A stretch of DNA of 64,000 nucleotides from Anaerolineales bacterium (GCA_015075725.1 JABTTV010000001.1:3348001-3412000), one strand, 5' to 3'. Shown: positions 25,914 through 35,104, counted from the first letter of the stretch. Notes: generated by a model from the sequence alone, not told the origin. Made by a program: numbers and translations.

Positions 25914-27431
25914 ATGATTCGCAAGATAACATTTATAAGTATTACGATATTGGTGTTCGTTTCTTCCGTACTTGGCACCGGCCGATCCTTCGCAAAAGCT
26001 GAGCGTACAGAATTTGAAGCGATTGACGCGTACATCACCGTAAAAATGGAAGAACTTGGCATTCCCGGCGCGGCTCTTGTCATTGTGCAGGGCGATCAGA
26101 TTGTTCACCTGAAAGGGTTTGGAGTTGCCGATGCGGACGGTCGCCCGGCCACACCGCAGACGCCGTTCTTCACCGGTTCTACTGGTAAATCGTTTACCGC
26201 GCTTGCCGTTATGCAATTGGTGGAAGCAGGCAAGATCGAGTTGGATGCGCCCGTACAAACGTATTTGCCCTGGTTTCGGGTTGCAGATGTTGAGGCGTCC
26301 AAATTAATCACTATCCGCCAGCTTCTCAACCAGACCAGCGGGCTCCCTGTATCCATTGGGCGGGAGCAATTGGCAAATACCGACCTGAGTGAATCTGCGA
26401 TCGAGAACAACGTGCGGGCATTGGCAAAGATCGAACTGATTGCGGCACCGGGCGAGCGTTATGAGTACTCCAATGCGAACTATGTTACTTTGGGCATGGT
26501 TATTCAAGCTTTCACCGGTCAATCCTATGAGACGTACATCCATGAAAATATCTACAAACCCCTTGATATGCAGAACAGCTTCACATCAAAAACTGAAGCT
26601 GAACAAAGCGGGCTCGCAATAGGCTATCAGAAGTGGTTTGGGATACCCATCGCTTCGCCAAATCTACCTTTCCCACGCGGCTCACTCCCGGCGGGACAAC
26701 TCATCCTAAGCGCTGAGGATTTCGGTCATTATTTGATCGCACAGTTGAACGATGGGAACTATCAGGGAGTATCTATTCTGTCCCCGGCAGGAATCGTCGC
26801 CTTGCATAGCCCCGACGTTCCGATGACAGGTTCGACGGATTTTTATGGCATGGGCTGGGAAGTGCAACACTTTCAAGATGTGGAAGTGATAAGACACAAT
26901 GGAGAGGTTCCGGGCTATACCACTGACATGTTTCTTGTGCCAGAGGAAGACATGGCTATTGCGATGGTGATGAACACCTATAGTCCGATGTTGGGGATTC
27001 GTATATCGCGACTTCCAAGCAGTGTACTGCGCATGTTGCTTGGACAGGAAGTCATACCGGGAAATGAATTCCTTTATATGCGAATCGTCTATGCACTCGT
27101 GATGTTAATTCCTGTCATCCATAGTATCGCCGTTCTGACAACGACTCGCCGCATCCGTTCCTGGCGGAAGAGTGTTCAATCCCCAACGCAGGTGCAAATC
27201 GTGCGCCATGTCGCCCTGCCATTGGTCTGGAATGCCGTCGTCGCTTATGTACTTCTTTTTACCCTGCCTGATACCTTCGGGGCAAACATTCCGACTATGA
27301 TTCTCTTCCAGCCAGATGTCGGCTGGGTGGCAATTGCGAGCGGCGTCTTCGCGATCGTATGGGGAGTAGTGGGGACTTGCATTGTCATTGTTGGACTATA
27401 TAAAGACCGATTTTCCATGCCTAAAAAGTAA
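25914..27431 (+). CDS. Serine hydrolase of the class C beta-lactamase/DD-peptidase fold with C-terminal membrane helices
   Basis: A 505-residue protein. A signal-like hydrophobic start (residues 5-20) leads into a beta-lactamase-type domain with the catalytic S89-T-G-K92 and Y185-S-N187. The final 120 residues contain three membrane segments (about 380-400, 420-445 and 465-490). This architecture is common among uncharacterised peptidases and esterases in Gram-positive-like phyla. It could act on cell-wall peptides or D-amino-acid esters. It ends the accessory block's coding part. Confidence 0.85.
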   Translation: MIRKITFISITILVFVSSVLGTGRSFAKAERTEFEAIDAYITVKMEELGIPGAALVIVQGDQIVHLKGFGVADADGRPATPQTPFFTGSTGKSFTALAVMQLVEAGKIELDAPVQTYLPWFRVADVEASKLITIRQLLNQTSGLPVSIGREQLANTDLSESAIENNVRALAKIELIAAPGERYEYSNANYVTLGMVIQAFTGQSYETYIHENIYKPLDMQNSFTSKTEAEQSGLAIGYQKWFGIPIASPNLPFPRGSLPAGQLILSAEDFGHYLIAQLNDGNYQGVSILSPAGIVALHSPDVPMTGSTDFYGMGWEVQHFQDVEVIRHNGEVPGYTTDMFLVPEEDMAIAMVMNTYSPMLGIRISRLPSSVLRMLLGQEVIPGNEFLYMRIVYALVMLIPVIHSIAVLTTTRRIRSWRKSVQSPTQVQIVRHVALPLVWNAVVAYVLLFTLPDTFGANIPTMILFQPDVGWVAIASGVFAIVWGVVGTCIVIVGLYKDRFSMPKK

Positions 27432-27432
27432 T

Positions 27433-27503
27433 AATAGACCTCTTGCATAAGTGCTCCCGCCGCAGTCCCCGGCGGCGGGGACGCCGCCTTGAGCAAGATA
27501 AAA
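27433..27503 (-). repeat. GC-rich dispersed repeat, copy 2 (inverted)
   Basis: Reverse complement of the element at 1668-1734: the shared core is GGCGGCGTCCCCGCCGCC followed by GGACTGCGGCGGGAGC. The match extends some 20 bases on each side with a few differences. It lies directly behind the beta-lactamase-fold gene. Confidence 0.75.
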
Positions 27504-27540
27504 TTGTGACTTTTGCAGGAAGTCTAATATTTCTAATATC

Positions 27541-27698
27541 GTTCCTGGCTCATGATGGGCGGTGTCTCACGCGCTCATCATGAGCCCCGTCATTGTTTCC
27601 GTATTTTGGATGAAGAAAGAGCCCAGGAAAATGAGTTGGCAGGACACAAAGAGTACAAGCAGAAGGTCAGGTATCGTTTGATCCCGTTCGTATGGTAA
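27541..27698 (+). pseudogene. Decayed 3' fragment of the ICMT-like methyltransferase gene
   Basis: 158 bases that align with 15697-15855 (end of the ICMT-like gene). By eye there are about 15 differences, one of them a single-base deletion in GTTTTCC that breaks the frame; the last 45 or so bases are identical. No start codon or N-terminal part is present. It has the same orientation as the intact gene, so the two form a direct repeat around the 11.7 kb between them. Confidence 0.85.
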
Positions 27699-27700
27699 TC

Positions 27701-27737
27701 AAAAAAGGTGACGGTCACCTCGAAGGTAACCGTCACC
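27701..27737 (-). terminator. Bidirectional terminator after the mgtC-like gene
   Basis: GGTGACGGT-C-ACCT / AGGT-A-ACCGTCACC (27707-27720 and 27724-27737), 13 paired bases with one mismatch. On the minus strand six T residues follow; on the plus strand AAAATTTTTA follows. Confidence 0.85.
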
Positions 27738-27753
27738 AAAATTTTTACGCCCG

Positions 27754-28395
27754 CTAATAATTCAATTCCTTCACGCTCTTGTCGCGCATCATCCTTTGCA
27801 CGAAATTATCATGATTATCCGGAGAGCCGATCACCTTCCACGTGCTGATGATGGATTTCTCGTTCTTGGCCTGGTGATGCTCGAACACCCGCAGAGATAA
27901 TGAATCGAACAGGCTGGCGATCCCTTCCACTTTTTTATGGTCGCTCGCGCCAACAACGATCTCATAAGTGCGCGCCTCGCGGATGCGGTCGATGCGGGCT
28001 TCCAACTTCGGAAAGACCAATAACACCAACAACGTTACCGCCGTCGCCGCGCTGACAAAGACCAGATCGCCCGCACCGACCCCCATACCAAGCGCCGCCG
28101 AAAGCCAGATCGTCGCCGCGGTCGTGAGACCTGCGATGCGCCCGCCTTCGCGGATGATGGCGCCCGCGCCCAAAAAACCGATGCCGGTGACGATATTTGC
28201 CGCAATGCGTGTTTGCGTAAAGCCGGGGTCCATCTTCAACGAAAAGATCGTAAAAAGGGTCGAGCCGAGGGTGATCAATATGATCGTGCGGAACCCCGCT
28301 GCCTTGTCCTGATATTCGCGTTCCGCCCCGATCACGCCGCCCACCGCGATCGCCATGCCCACCTTGATCAACTGTTCCATCAATACTGGTTCCAT
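27754..28395 (-). CDS. MgtC/SapB-family membrane protein
   Basis: About 213 residues from ATG 28395, which follows AAGAGGTGAAATA; a longer frame to 28476 would overlap the upstream gene. The N-terminal membrane block has the family signatures IGAEREYQDKAAGFRTIILI, GIGFLGAGAIIREG and GLTTAATIWLSAALGMGVG. A soluble ACT-like tail follows. MgtC proteins affect membrane potential and Mg2+ adaptation rather than transporting Mg2+. It lies 11 bases after the truncated DUF255 gene and may be cotranscribed. Confidence 0.92.
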   Translation of the reverse strand: MEPVLMEQLIKVGMAIAVGGVIGAEREYQDKAAGFRTIILITLGSTLFTIFSLKMDPGFTQTRIAANIVTGIGFLGAGAIIREGGRIAGLTTAATIWLSAALGMGVGAGDLVFVSAATAVTLLVLLVFPKLEARIDRIREARTYEIVVGASDHKKVEGIASLFDSLSLRVFEHHQAKNEKSIISTWKVIGSPDNHDNFVQRMMRDKSVKELNY

Positions 28396-28406
28396 TATTT
28401 CACCTC

Positions 28407-29771
28407 TTAAAATTTCAATTGCTCGATCAACATTTCCACTTCCGTTGTCGGCAGTTGGCAGAAAAAACCTTCGCATACATGAACGGTGGCTTTGCCTTCG
28501 ACCATGACGCGATCTTTTAGAAGCGCAGGCGCATTCTCCTTGATTGGGAAAGATGAAGCAGCCAGCACCACAGCCGGGCGATATTCGGCTCGAACCGCTT
28601 GGATCAAACGCTGGAGGTGGAGGTCTTCCGCTTCACCCACAGCCGCAACCTGTTTCAAAGTCCCCGAAGCGAGTTCCGCCGCTGTGAGCCATCTCCCAAA
28701 CCCGAGCGGATACCGCAGGGCAAACTTGGTGACAAACTCCAACGCTTTCTCTGCAAGATCGCGATAGGGTCCTTCATCGGTGAACGCCGCCAATTTTACC
28801 AGCGCTTCGCACGCCAGTGCATTCCCGCTTGGAGTGGCATTATCCTGAACATCCTTCGGGCGGAATAAGAGATTTTCGCCATCCACGGGTGTGTCGAAGA
28901 ATCCGCCAGCGGGGTCGCTGAATTTCTGGATCATCTCATCCGCGAGTTCTTTGGCGGGGTTGAACCATCTCTCGTTGAAATCGGTTTGATACAACTCCAG
29001 CAATCCGAGGATCAATGAAGCATAATCCTCAAGGAATACTTCATTTGTGGTTTTGCCGTCCCGCCAGGAACGGTGGAGTTTGCCGTCCCTTCGCAGGTGG
29101 GTGAGGAGAAAATCCGCGTTGCGGGTAGCCAGATTGAGGTAGATGTCATTGCTAGTGGCGCCTTGGCGCCACGAAGCAATCTCCTGTTCATCGTGAGGTT
29201 GCTTTGTTTCACTCGCAACGACATTGCCTAACACTCTTGCCGCTTCTGCAAAAGCTGCCAGCATCCAGCCGTTCCAGGCGGTGAGGACTTTATCGTCTGT
29301 CCCCGGACGGATTCGTTTTGCGCGCGCGGCATAAAGCTTCGAGTGAGACTCGGCTAATTTTGCCTGAACAGACACAAGGTCAAGCTTGAAGCGGGCGGCG
29401 AGGGAGGAGTCATCCAATGCGCGTTGAAGCACTGTTTTGCCTTCCCAATTTCCTTGCGAGGCGACCCCATACGCCGCTTCAAAAAAATCGGAATCCTCTT
29501 TCAACACACCGCGGATTTCTTCGAGAGTCCAAACATAGAATTTTCCCTCCTCGCCTTCGGAGTCGGCATCGAGCGAGGAATAAAACCCGCCGAGTTCGTG
29601 AGTCATTTCCTTTGCGACGAAATCGAGGGTCTCTGTGACGATGCGCTTGTAAAACGGATCGCGCGTGACCTGCCAGGCATGGAGATAGGCGCGTGCGAGC
29701 AAGGCGTTGTCGTAAAGCATCTTCTCGTAATGGTGTACCCAATCGTACAAACGGAGTTGTGTTTTCAGCAC
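28407..29771 (-). pseudogene. N-terminally truncated DUF255/YyaL-type protein with repeat insertion
   Basis: A 454-residue frame starting with GTG at 29771. It matches the C-terminal two thirds of the intact neighbour (from HYEKMLYDNALLARAYLHAW, corresponding to residue 270 or so there), but the thioredoxin-like domain with CHWCH is missing. Similarity begins about 40 bases inside the frame. Between residues EAARVLGN and NDIYLNLATRNADF it carries about 25 extra residues that are the in-frame translation of a palindromic repeat. It may be expressed as an alpha/alpha-barrel protein, but a decayed gene is more likely. Confidence 0.7.
29143..29224 (-). repeat. Palindromic repeat inserted in frame inside a coding sequence
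   Basis: Ends are ATGTCATTGCTAGTG and CACTCGCAACGACAT, a terminal inverted repeat with two mismatches; the inside has CGAAGCAATCTCCTG. It is the same element as at 12031-12114. Translated on the minus strand it adds residues VVASETKQPHDEQEIASWRQ and a few more, absent from the paralogue at 29802-31859. Confidence 0.85.
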
Positions 29772-29801
29772 GGTTATCAGTCGGTAGTATGGTCTGATGG
29801 C

Positions 29802-31859
29802 TCACTTAGGATTTGAGTTGCCCACCAGTTGGGACTCCATCTCAATTGGCGAATTGACAGGCTGTAAACAAACAAATCCCTGACACACATAAGCTGTTGG
29901 GAGATCATTAAATAAAGGTCTATCCTTCAGCAAGGCTGGCGCATCCGGCTCCGGTGGGTAAGCGGAAATCGCTGTTACCTGTCGGGGCCGGAACGTTTTC
30001 CAAAGGGTATTCAAAAATTCTTTGGTTTCGGTATGCTGTGAGTCACCGATAATTGCCACTTCACGAGTCGGACCGACAGCAAAATCAGCCGCGCACAACC
30101 ATTGTGCGAAGGCAGTTGGATAGCGTAGCATGGCTCCATATACTGAGGAAAGCATCTCCTCGGCAAGATCTCGCCAATCCGTCCTATCCCCATATGCTGC
30201 CAGCTCGAGTAGGGCAGTAGCGGCAAGCGCGTTCCCAGATGGAGTGGCATTGTCCTGAATATCTTTCGGACGTACAAGGAGGGTTTCATGGTCGTCGCGG
30301 GTATCGAAAAAACCTCCGTTGGGATCACTGAAGTGTTCAACCATTTCATCTGCGAGTTTCAAAGCCGAAAGATACCATTCTTTATTCGGATCGGATTGAT
30401 ATAACGCCGAAAGTGCCAGGATCAGCCCGGCATAATCTTCCAAGTAGGCATTGTGCTTTGCTTGTCCCTCCCGCCAGGATCTGTGTAGCCGATTATTTAC
30501 GTAAAGATTATCCAACAAGAAATGTGCATTACGAATGGCAACTTGAAGATAATCCTGCCTATTCAAATAACGCCCAGCCTCTGCGAAGGCTTTGAGCATC
30601 AGGGAATTCCACATTACAAGCACTTTGTCATCGGTGGTAGGGCGGATGCGTGAACTTCTTGCTTCTAAAAGTTTTGCGTGACATTTGGACAATTTCTGCC
30701 AAAGTTCTTCTTGCTCCATTTTGAAGCGGGCTGCGAGTGTGGAATCATCCAAGGCGCGTTGCAGGATGGTTTTGCCTTCCCAGTTCCCAGATGGTGTAAT
30801 GCCATATGCGGCTTTGAAAAATTCGAATTCCGAACCGAGCACTCCCTCGAGTTCGTCTTGTGACCAGACATAGAATTTCCCTTCTTCACCTTCCGAGTCT
30901 GCATCCAAACTACTGAAAAACCCACCTTCTGAATGGGTCAATTCGCGCAGGACAAAATCCAGTGTCTCCTCGCAAACCCTACGATGGTCGGTACTGCCAG
31001 TGACTAAATATCCGTGAAGATATGCAAGGGCTAGCTGGGCATTATCATATGTCATTTTTTCAAAGTGAGGCGTTCTCCAAAAATTATCGACGCTATATCG
31101 GGAAAAACCGCCGCCGACGACATCATACATCCCGCCGCGTGACATTGCATTCAGAACATGGGTGACAGCCTTAAGTATTTGTTCACGTTGAGTTGTATGA
31201 GTGGTTGCTCGGCGTAAAAGAAATTCGATGGTCATGGGTTGCGGAAACTTCGGCGCCGAGCCCCAGCCTCCATATCCCCAATCGTAAGATTCAATCAGGC
31301 TCTTTATAGCTGCATCCAGAGCCTCTGTGGTTATTTCATTGCTATTCTCGGGCTTGTTTATAGGCGGGCGGATATGTTCGAGTACTTGATTTCCAACTCG
31401 ATCCACTTCTTGACCATCTTCACGCCATGCTTTGGCGATGCTACTTAAGACTTCTTTGAAGGCTGGCATATTGTAGCGTCGAACAGGTGGAAAGTATGTG
31501 CCGGCGTAAAACGGACGCAAGTCAGGTGTGAGGAAGACAGACATGGGCCAGCCGCCAGAGCCGGTCATCGCGACTGTGGCTTGCATATATATACCATCTA
31601 CATCTGGACGTTCTTCTCTATCCACCTTAATGCTGATAAATTCTTGATTCATCAAAGCAGCAGTTTCAGGATCTTCGAAACTTTCCTCCCTCATGCGGTG
31701 GCACCAGTGACAGGCAGCATAACCAATACTCAGAAAAATAGGCTTATTTTCAACTTTGGCTTTGCTCAGTGCTTCTTCACCCCAAGGATGCCAATCCACG
31801 GGATTATTTGCGTGTTGAAGCAGGTAAGGAGAGTTTTCCGAGATAAGATGGTTAGGCAT
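29802..31859 (-). CDS. DUF255/thioredoxin-like domain protein (YyaL/SSP411 family)
   Basis: A full-length 685-residue member. The N-terminal thioredoxin-like domain contains [20 protein letters not shown], the unusual active site C50-H-W-C53-H, and [11 protein letters not shown] long alpha/alpha-barrel follows with [35 protein letters not shown] and [15 protein letters not shown]. The family is widespread but its reaction is not known to me; N-acylglucosamine-epimerase-like barrels are the nearest relatives. It lies directly upstream of its truncated paralogue. Confidence 0.9.
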   Translation of the reverse strand: MPNHLISENSPYLLQHANNPVDWHPWGEEALSKAKVENKPIFLSIGYAACHWCHRMREESFEDPETAALMNQEFISIKVDREERPDVDGIYMQATVAMTGSGGWPMSVFLTPDLRPFYAGTYFPPVRRYNMPAFKEVLSSIAKAWREDGQEVDRVGNQVLEHIRPPINKPENSNEITTEALDAAIKSLIESYDWGYGGWGSAPKFPQPMTIEFLLRRATTHTTQREQILKAVTHVLNAMSRGGMYDVVGGGFSRYSVDNFWRTPHFEKMTYDNAQLALAYLHGYLVTGSTDHRRVCEETLDFVLRELTHSEGGFFSSLDADSEGEEGKFYVWSQDELEGVLGSEFEFFKAAYGITPSGNWEGKTILQRALDDSTLAARFKMEQEELWQKLSKCHAKLLEARSSRIRPTTDDKVLVMWNSLMLKAFAEAGRYLNRQDYLQVAIRNAHFLLDNLYVNNRLHRSWREGQAKHNAYLEDYAGLILALSALYQSDPNKEWYLSALKLADEMVEHFSDPNGGFFDTRDDHETLLVRPKDIQDNATPSGNALAATALLELAAYGDRTDWRDLAEEMLSSVYGAMLRYPTAFAQWLCAADFAVGPTREVAIIGDSQHTETKEFLNTLWKTFRPRQVTAISAYPPEPDAPALLKDRPLFNDLPTAYVCQGFVCLQPVNSPIEMESQLVGNSNPK

Positions 31860-31899
31860 GAGTTACCTTTATGGTAATTGCGAAATGGAATTGTAGAGG

Positions 31900-31905
31900 A
31901 TTATA
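31900..31905 (-). promoter_or_regulatory. Candidate -10 element of the DUF255 gene
   Basis: TATAAT on the minus strand about 41 bases before the start at 31859. The rest of the 250-base gap 31860-32109 shows nothing I can name. Confidence 0.35.
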
Positions 31906-32109
31906 GCCCATGCGAATAGGCGGTAACTGATAAATTTGAATCAGGATTTATGTTGGGTGTTATTGTATTCGGATATTTATACCCGTATACCAGATTTGTA
32001 CCCTGTGGGACAGATCCTATTGCGGTTGTGAGAATGCCTTGCCACTTCTAAAAAATGATCTTGATGTTAATGATGCATAGGTGTTTCAAGAATGTCGCTA
32101 ATTTTGAAT

Positions 32110-33204
32110 TTAAAACTCCATCTTTTCAACACTAACCTTTGTTCCGCCCGGCATCTCCACTGTGACATCCCCCGGGTCATACATGACCTGGGGCTGACTC
32201 CAACGAAAGACCCATTTTGCATCGTCTGGGTTGGCATTGACACAACCTCTTGATGATGGTTCGCCATAATTATTATGCCAATAGGTAGAATGGATGGCAA
32301 CGCCCGTCCCGACGAACAAACTGACCCATCCCACGGCCGGCAGACTCCAGCCTGCTGATGCGCTTCCTCCGCTTAATGGCAATGAGATCGCCTTGCGCCA
32401 AATCGGAAATTCCCCCACCGGAGTTGCCCACGCATCCACAGGATTCCCCCATGCGTCATAAAGAGCGCCGCTGGAAATACGCGCAAAATACACTTCATTG
32501 TTGCCCTCGAAACACGATAGGGTTTGGTAATCAATATTGACCACGATCCTTTTCTCTTCGGCTTCGGGATTGATTGGAGCGATTTCATCCGCAGTCAACG
32601 GACGAAACGCCTCAGCTGGACCCCAGAACAGGTCGCCGGATCCGAAACGTTCATTTAGCCGATACCAGACCCTGCCATCCGCGTCGGTACGAATCTGATC
32701 CACCCAGACCACCTGACTATAGACGAAGCGCGCTGGCAGACTGATAGACTCTCGGTATTGGAGCCAGGGTGCGCGTGGTGGCGGGTTATCGAGAATCAAG
32801 TCCACATAAGGAACGGTGACTTCCATCCACATGCCAGCACCCAGACTTGTGTTTGGCAGAGTGGACACTTGCGAATTCGGCAAGTTGCGCACGGGTTGCA
32901 GGTTTCCGCCCCACACATAGCCATAGGGAGTCTCGATCCAGCGTTGATTGATCCTGCCGGGCATGGTTCCAACCACCTCCCGAATCCAGGGAACGACCTG
33001 ATCTTCATATAGCGCGCCAACGATCTGTTCGTTCCCATCAGGACGGGCATACACATCCACCTTGCCAACTGTGATACGCCCCAACAGTTCCGACTGTTGT
33101 AATTCTGAAATCCCCTGCCAGGTAAATGGTCGAAAAGCAAATGCGCCGATGCCCAACGCAGAGATTTTTAGAAAATCACGGCGAGTGAGTGGATGTTTTG
33201 TCAT
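32110..33204 (-). CDS. L,D-transpeptidase (YkuD) with Tat-type leader
   Basis: A 364-residue exported protein. The leader TRRDFLKISALGIGAFAF is a Tat signal. An SH3-like part (about 40-120) is followed by a YkuD domain with His305 in GVAIHSTYWHNN and the nucleophile Cys321 in SSRGCVNA. These enzymes make 3-3 cross-links or attach proteins to peptidoglycan. Its start overlaps the previous small gene by 29 bases, so it is the last gene of a five-gene minus-strand operon headed by an operator at 34954. Confidence 0.93.
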   Translation of the reverse strand: MTKHPLTRRDFLKISALGIGAFAFRPFTWQGISELQQSELLGRITVGKVDVYARPDGNEQIVGALYEDQVVPWIREVVGTMPGRINQRWIETPYGYVWGGNLQPVRNLPNSQVSTLPNTSLGAGMWMEVTVPYVDLILDNPPPRAPWLQYRESISLPARFVYSQVVWVDQIRTDADGRVWYRLNERFGSGDLFWGPAEAFRPLTADEIAPINPEAEEKRIVVNIDYQTLSCFEGNNEVYFARISSGALYDAWGNPVDAWATPVGEFPIWRKAISLPLSGGSASAGWSLPAVGWVSLFVGTGVAIHSTYWHNNYGEPSSRGCVNANPDDAKWVFRWSQPQVMYDPGDVTVEMPGGTKVSVEKMEF

Positions 33205-33409
33205 GGACGGAATGATCGTGATATTGATCCGGCTGGTGGTTGTGATTGTGCATGTTACCCATCATGAAGAAATGCGCCAGCGGGCAAAGCAATGCCAGCC
33301 CAATGTACACAACCGTGCTGACTGGTATCTTCAAGAGCAATACCGCCGCCAACCCGATGAGCGGGAGCAGACAGCAAAGCAACATGATCCAAATATGTCG
33401 TTTGTTCAT
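33176..33409 (-). CDS. Small membrane protein with His-rich tail
   Basis: A 77-residue protein: two hydrophobic segments (about 7-26 and 32-50) and then a tail with HNHNHQPDQYHDH and more His, well suited to bind Cu or Zn. It resembles the short DUF2933-type proteins found in metal-resistance clusters, but that link is a guess. The start follows GAAGGTTCAA. Coupled to the Rieske gene upstream and the transpeptidase downstream. Confidence 0.7.
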   Translation of the reverse strand: MNKRHIWIMLLCCLLPLIGLAAVLLLKIPVSTVVYIGLALLCPLAHFFMMGNMHNHNHQPDQYHDHSVHDKTSTHSP

Positions 33410-33421
33410 TTGAACCTTCTT

Positions 33422-33919
33422 TCAGCCGCTCCGTTTGAAAGGCGGAGGGGCAACAATCAAGTTTCCATTTTCAATCCTGGTGATAAATTCTTCGAGCGGA
33501 CGCGGTGGCGGACCGCTAACCACGTTGCCAACAATATCAAAATGACCGTCATGGCAGGGACTGATATAGTGTTCCTGGTCGGGATGCCAGGTAATACGGC
33601 AGCCGAGGTGGGTGCAAATATCAGAAAAAACTCTTACATCACTTTCATTCCTTCGGAAAACATACAAACCATAATTGGTTGCAGTCCGCTCCCAGCCATT
33701 GACCCTGGTGCGGGTAAATTCAAATCGGGTTGGAATGCCAATCGGATATTTTTCCAGCGAGCCGAGATCGATAAAGGAATCATCTTCGGTTTTTTCAAGC
33801 GACGGCGAGAGAAGATAGAAAATGGAAGGAAGACCGATCCCGACGCCGATGAGGGTCCCGACAAACGCGGCGACCGATTTGATGAAGTCACGACGGCTGA
33901 TATCAGGTTTGCTCGCCAT
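33422..33919 (-). CDS. Rieske-type iron-sulfur protein with altered second box
   Basis: A 165-residue protein. It has a Tat-type N-terminus (SRRDFIKSVAAFVG) that would stay as a membrane anchor. Box 1 is canonical, C102-T-H104-L-G-C107. Box 2 reads S120-P-C122-H123-DGHFD where bc1-type Rieske proteins have CPCH; the first Cys, a cluster ligand, is Ser. SGPPPRPL follows as in quinol-oxidising Rieske proteins. No cytochrome b is encoded nearby. It may hold the 2Fe-2S cluster differently or have lost it. Confidence 0.85.
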   Translation of the reverse strand: MASKPDISRRDFIKSVAAFVGTLIGVGIGLPSIFYLLSPSLEKTEDDSFIDLGSLEKYPIGIPTRFEFTRTRVNGWERTATNYGLYVFRRNESDVRVFSDICTHLGCRITWHPDQEHYISPCHDGHFDIVGNVVSGPPPRPLEEFITRIENGNLIVAPPPFKRSG

Positions 33920-33931
33920 TTTCTTCTCCTG

Positions 33932-34411
33932 TTATCTCAACTCCCATTCAAAGATGCGAGTGGGGGCATCCACGTTGGCGATGGTCAGGATGAGTTTTGT
34001 CGCTCCATCCAAAATAGATTTACCATTCTGCATTGCCGGGAAGATCAACTTTCCCTCCACATGATGACCGCCACGCGGCGCATCCCAGAGGGCGGAGTTG
34101 ACGCTTATCCCAGTATCAGTCGAGAGAGTTGCGGTTGCTGCAAGATCCATGCTCAAGTCAATCGAATGGGTAGTTAGGACAATACTGAATTCAAGGGATT
34201 CAGCAGTCGCTGAGTCGAGGTTAAGAGGAGTGACTTCAAAGATAATCGCTCCCTGATCGTCCATGCGGGTGGCAGGGTCAAATTCAGGGGAGTCAGGTTC
34301 CGTCGAAACAGAATCAGGTTGCGGCTGGGTTGGAAGCGGAGACGAAATCGCTGAACAGGCTGTGATAACAAAAGTCAAAATCATCAAGGCGGGAATTATG
34401 AGGCGTTTCAT
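33932..34411 (-). CDS. Lipoprotein of unknown function
   Basis: A 159-residue lipoprotein: lipobox VITAC gives lipidated Cys19, then a Pro/Ser/Thr linker and a beta-rich domain with VTPLNLDSATAESLEFSIVL, HSIDLSMDL and a GGHHVEG loop. I do not recognise the family. Its start overlaps the previous gene by four bases (ATGA), showing coupling. The HH and acidic residues could bind metal, but this is speculation. Confidence 0.7.
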   Translation of the reverse strand: MKRLIIPALMILTFVITACSAISSPLPTQPQPDSVSTEPDSPEFDPATRMDDQGAIIFEVTPLNLDSATAESLEFSIVLTTHSIDLSMDLAATATLSTDTGISVNSALWDAPRGGHHVEGKLIFPAMQNGKSILDGATKLILTIANVDAPTRIFEWELR

Positions 34412-34881
34412 TTTGTCTCCAGAAGAACAGGATGTAATTTTTGACGTTCACGATAAAGCACGAAGAGCATGACACCAATTCCAATCAGGTTCATGGCGAG
34501 TCCGGTAAGCATGAAGGGACGCTGATAACGGGTGAGAAAACTTGCCGCCGCGCTCAAACCAAGAATGGGCAAAACATCGGTGACATGATGAATGCAACAC
34601 GCGACCATCGCAGTGGCAGAGGTTCCGCCACTGGCTCCCATCATTGAGCCTGCATGTCCTGTGGATGCAACTGGAATGAATAGACGAAATCGCAGAACGG
34701 AATAGAGCGCGGCTTGAACACCAAAGCCGAGGATAATCGGGATGACATACCACCGGTCACGCGCGAATTGCGAGGAGGCATAATCCCAGCCCTGTGCCCA
34801 GGTGAGGATGCCGAGATAGAATGAAGCGATGAAGACTGAGCCGAGCAGGAACGTCGCAAGGGGGATAAGAATTCGTTTCAC
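34408..34881 (-). CDS. Four-TM membrane protein with CC-x-HH motif
   Basis: A 157-residue protein starting with GTG behind AAGGAGAATAACG. Four membrane segments are visible. The third region has GASGGTSATAMVACCIHHVTD, with a Cys-Cys and His-His pair inside or next to the membrane, as in some metal transport or metal-sensing proteins. It is the first gene of the operon under the operator at 34954-34971. Exact function unknown. Confidence 0.7.
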   Translation of the reverse strand: MKRILIPLATFLLGSVFIASFYLGILTWAQGWDYASSQFARDRWYVIPIILGFGVQAALYSVLRFRLFIPVASTGHAGSMMGASGGTSATAMVACCIHHVTDVLPILGLSAAASFLTRYQRPFMLTGLAMNLIGIGVMLFVLYRERQKLHPVLLETK

Positions 34882-34953
34882 CGTTATTCTCCTTTGGTGT
34901 GATCATAGCCCTGGCTTATGCTGGATGTCTTGCGCCAAGTGGCTGAAAAATTG

Positions 34954-34971
34954 ATAGGCAATACTGCCTAT
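34954..34971 (-). promoter_or_regulatory. Island operator 1: ATAGGCA-ATAC-TGCCTAT
   Basis: Perfect 7-bp arms around 4 bases. On the minus strand GCGCA lies 27.5 bp and TATGAT (34907-34902) 55.5 bp from the centre; the centre is 81.5 bp from the start at 34881. Also 150 bp from the divergent YHS gene, for which no matching -10 was found. Confidence 0.75.
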
Positions 34972-35104
34972 GTTTGTCCTCACTGATTCTTTATATGTTC
35001 TTCGCACACATCGAGTAGGATATTCAGTCGAAAAGAGTCTTTGTGTTCGGTAATGAATAAATTCATCAAACTACACGGACTGTGAAAATCAAAATAAATC
35101 GATT

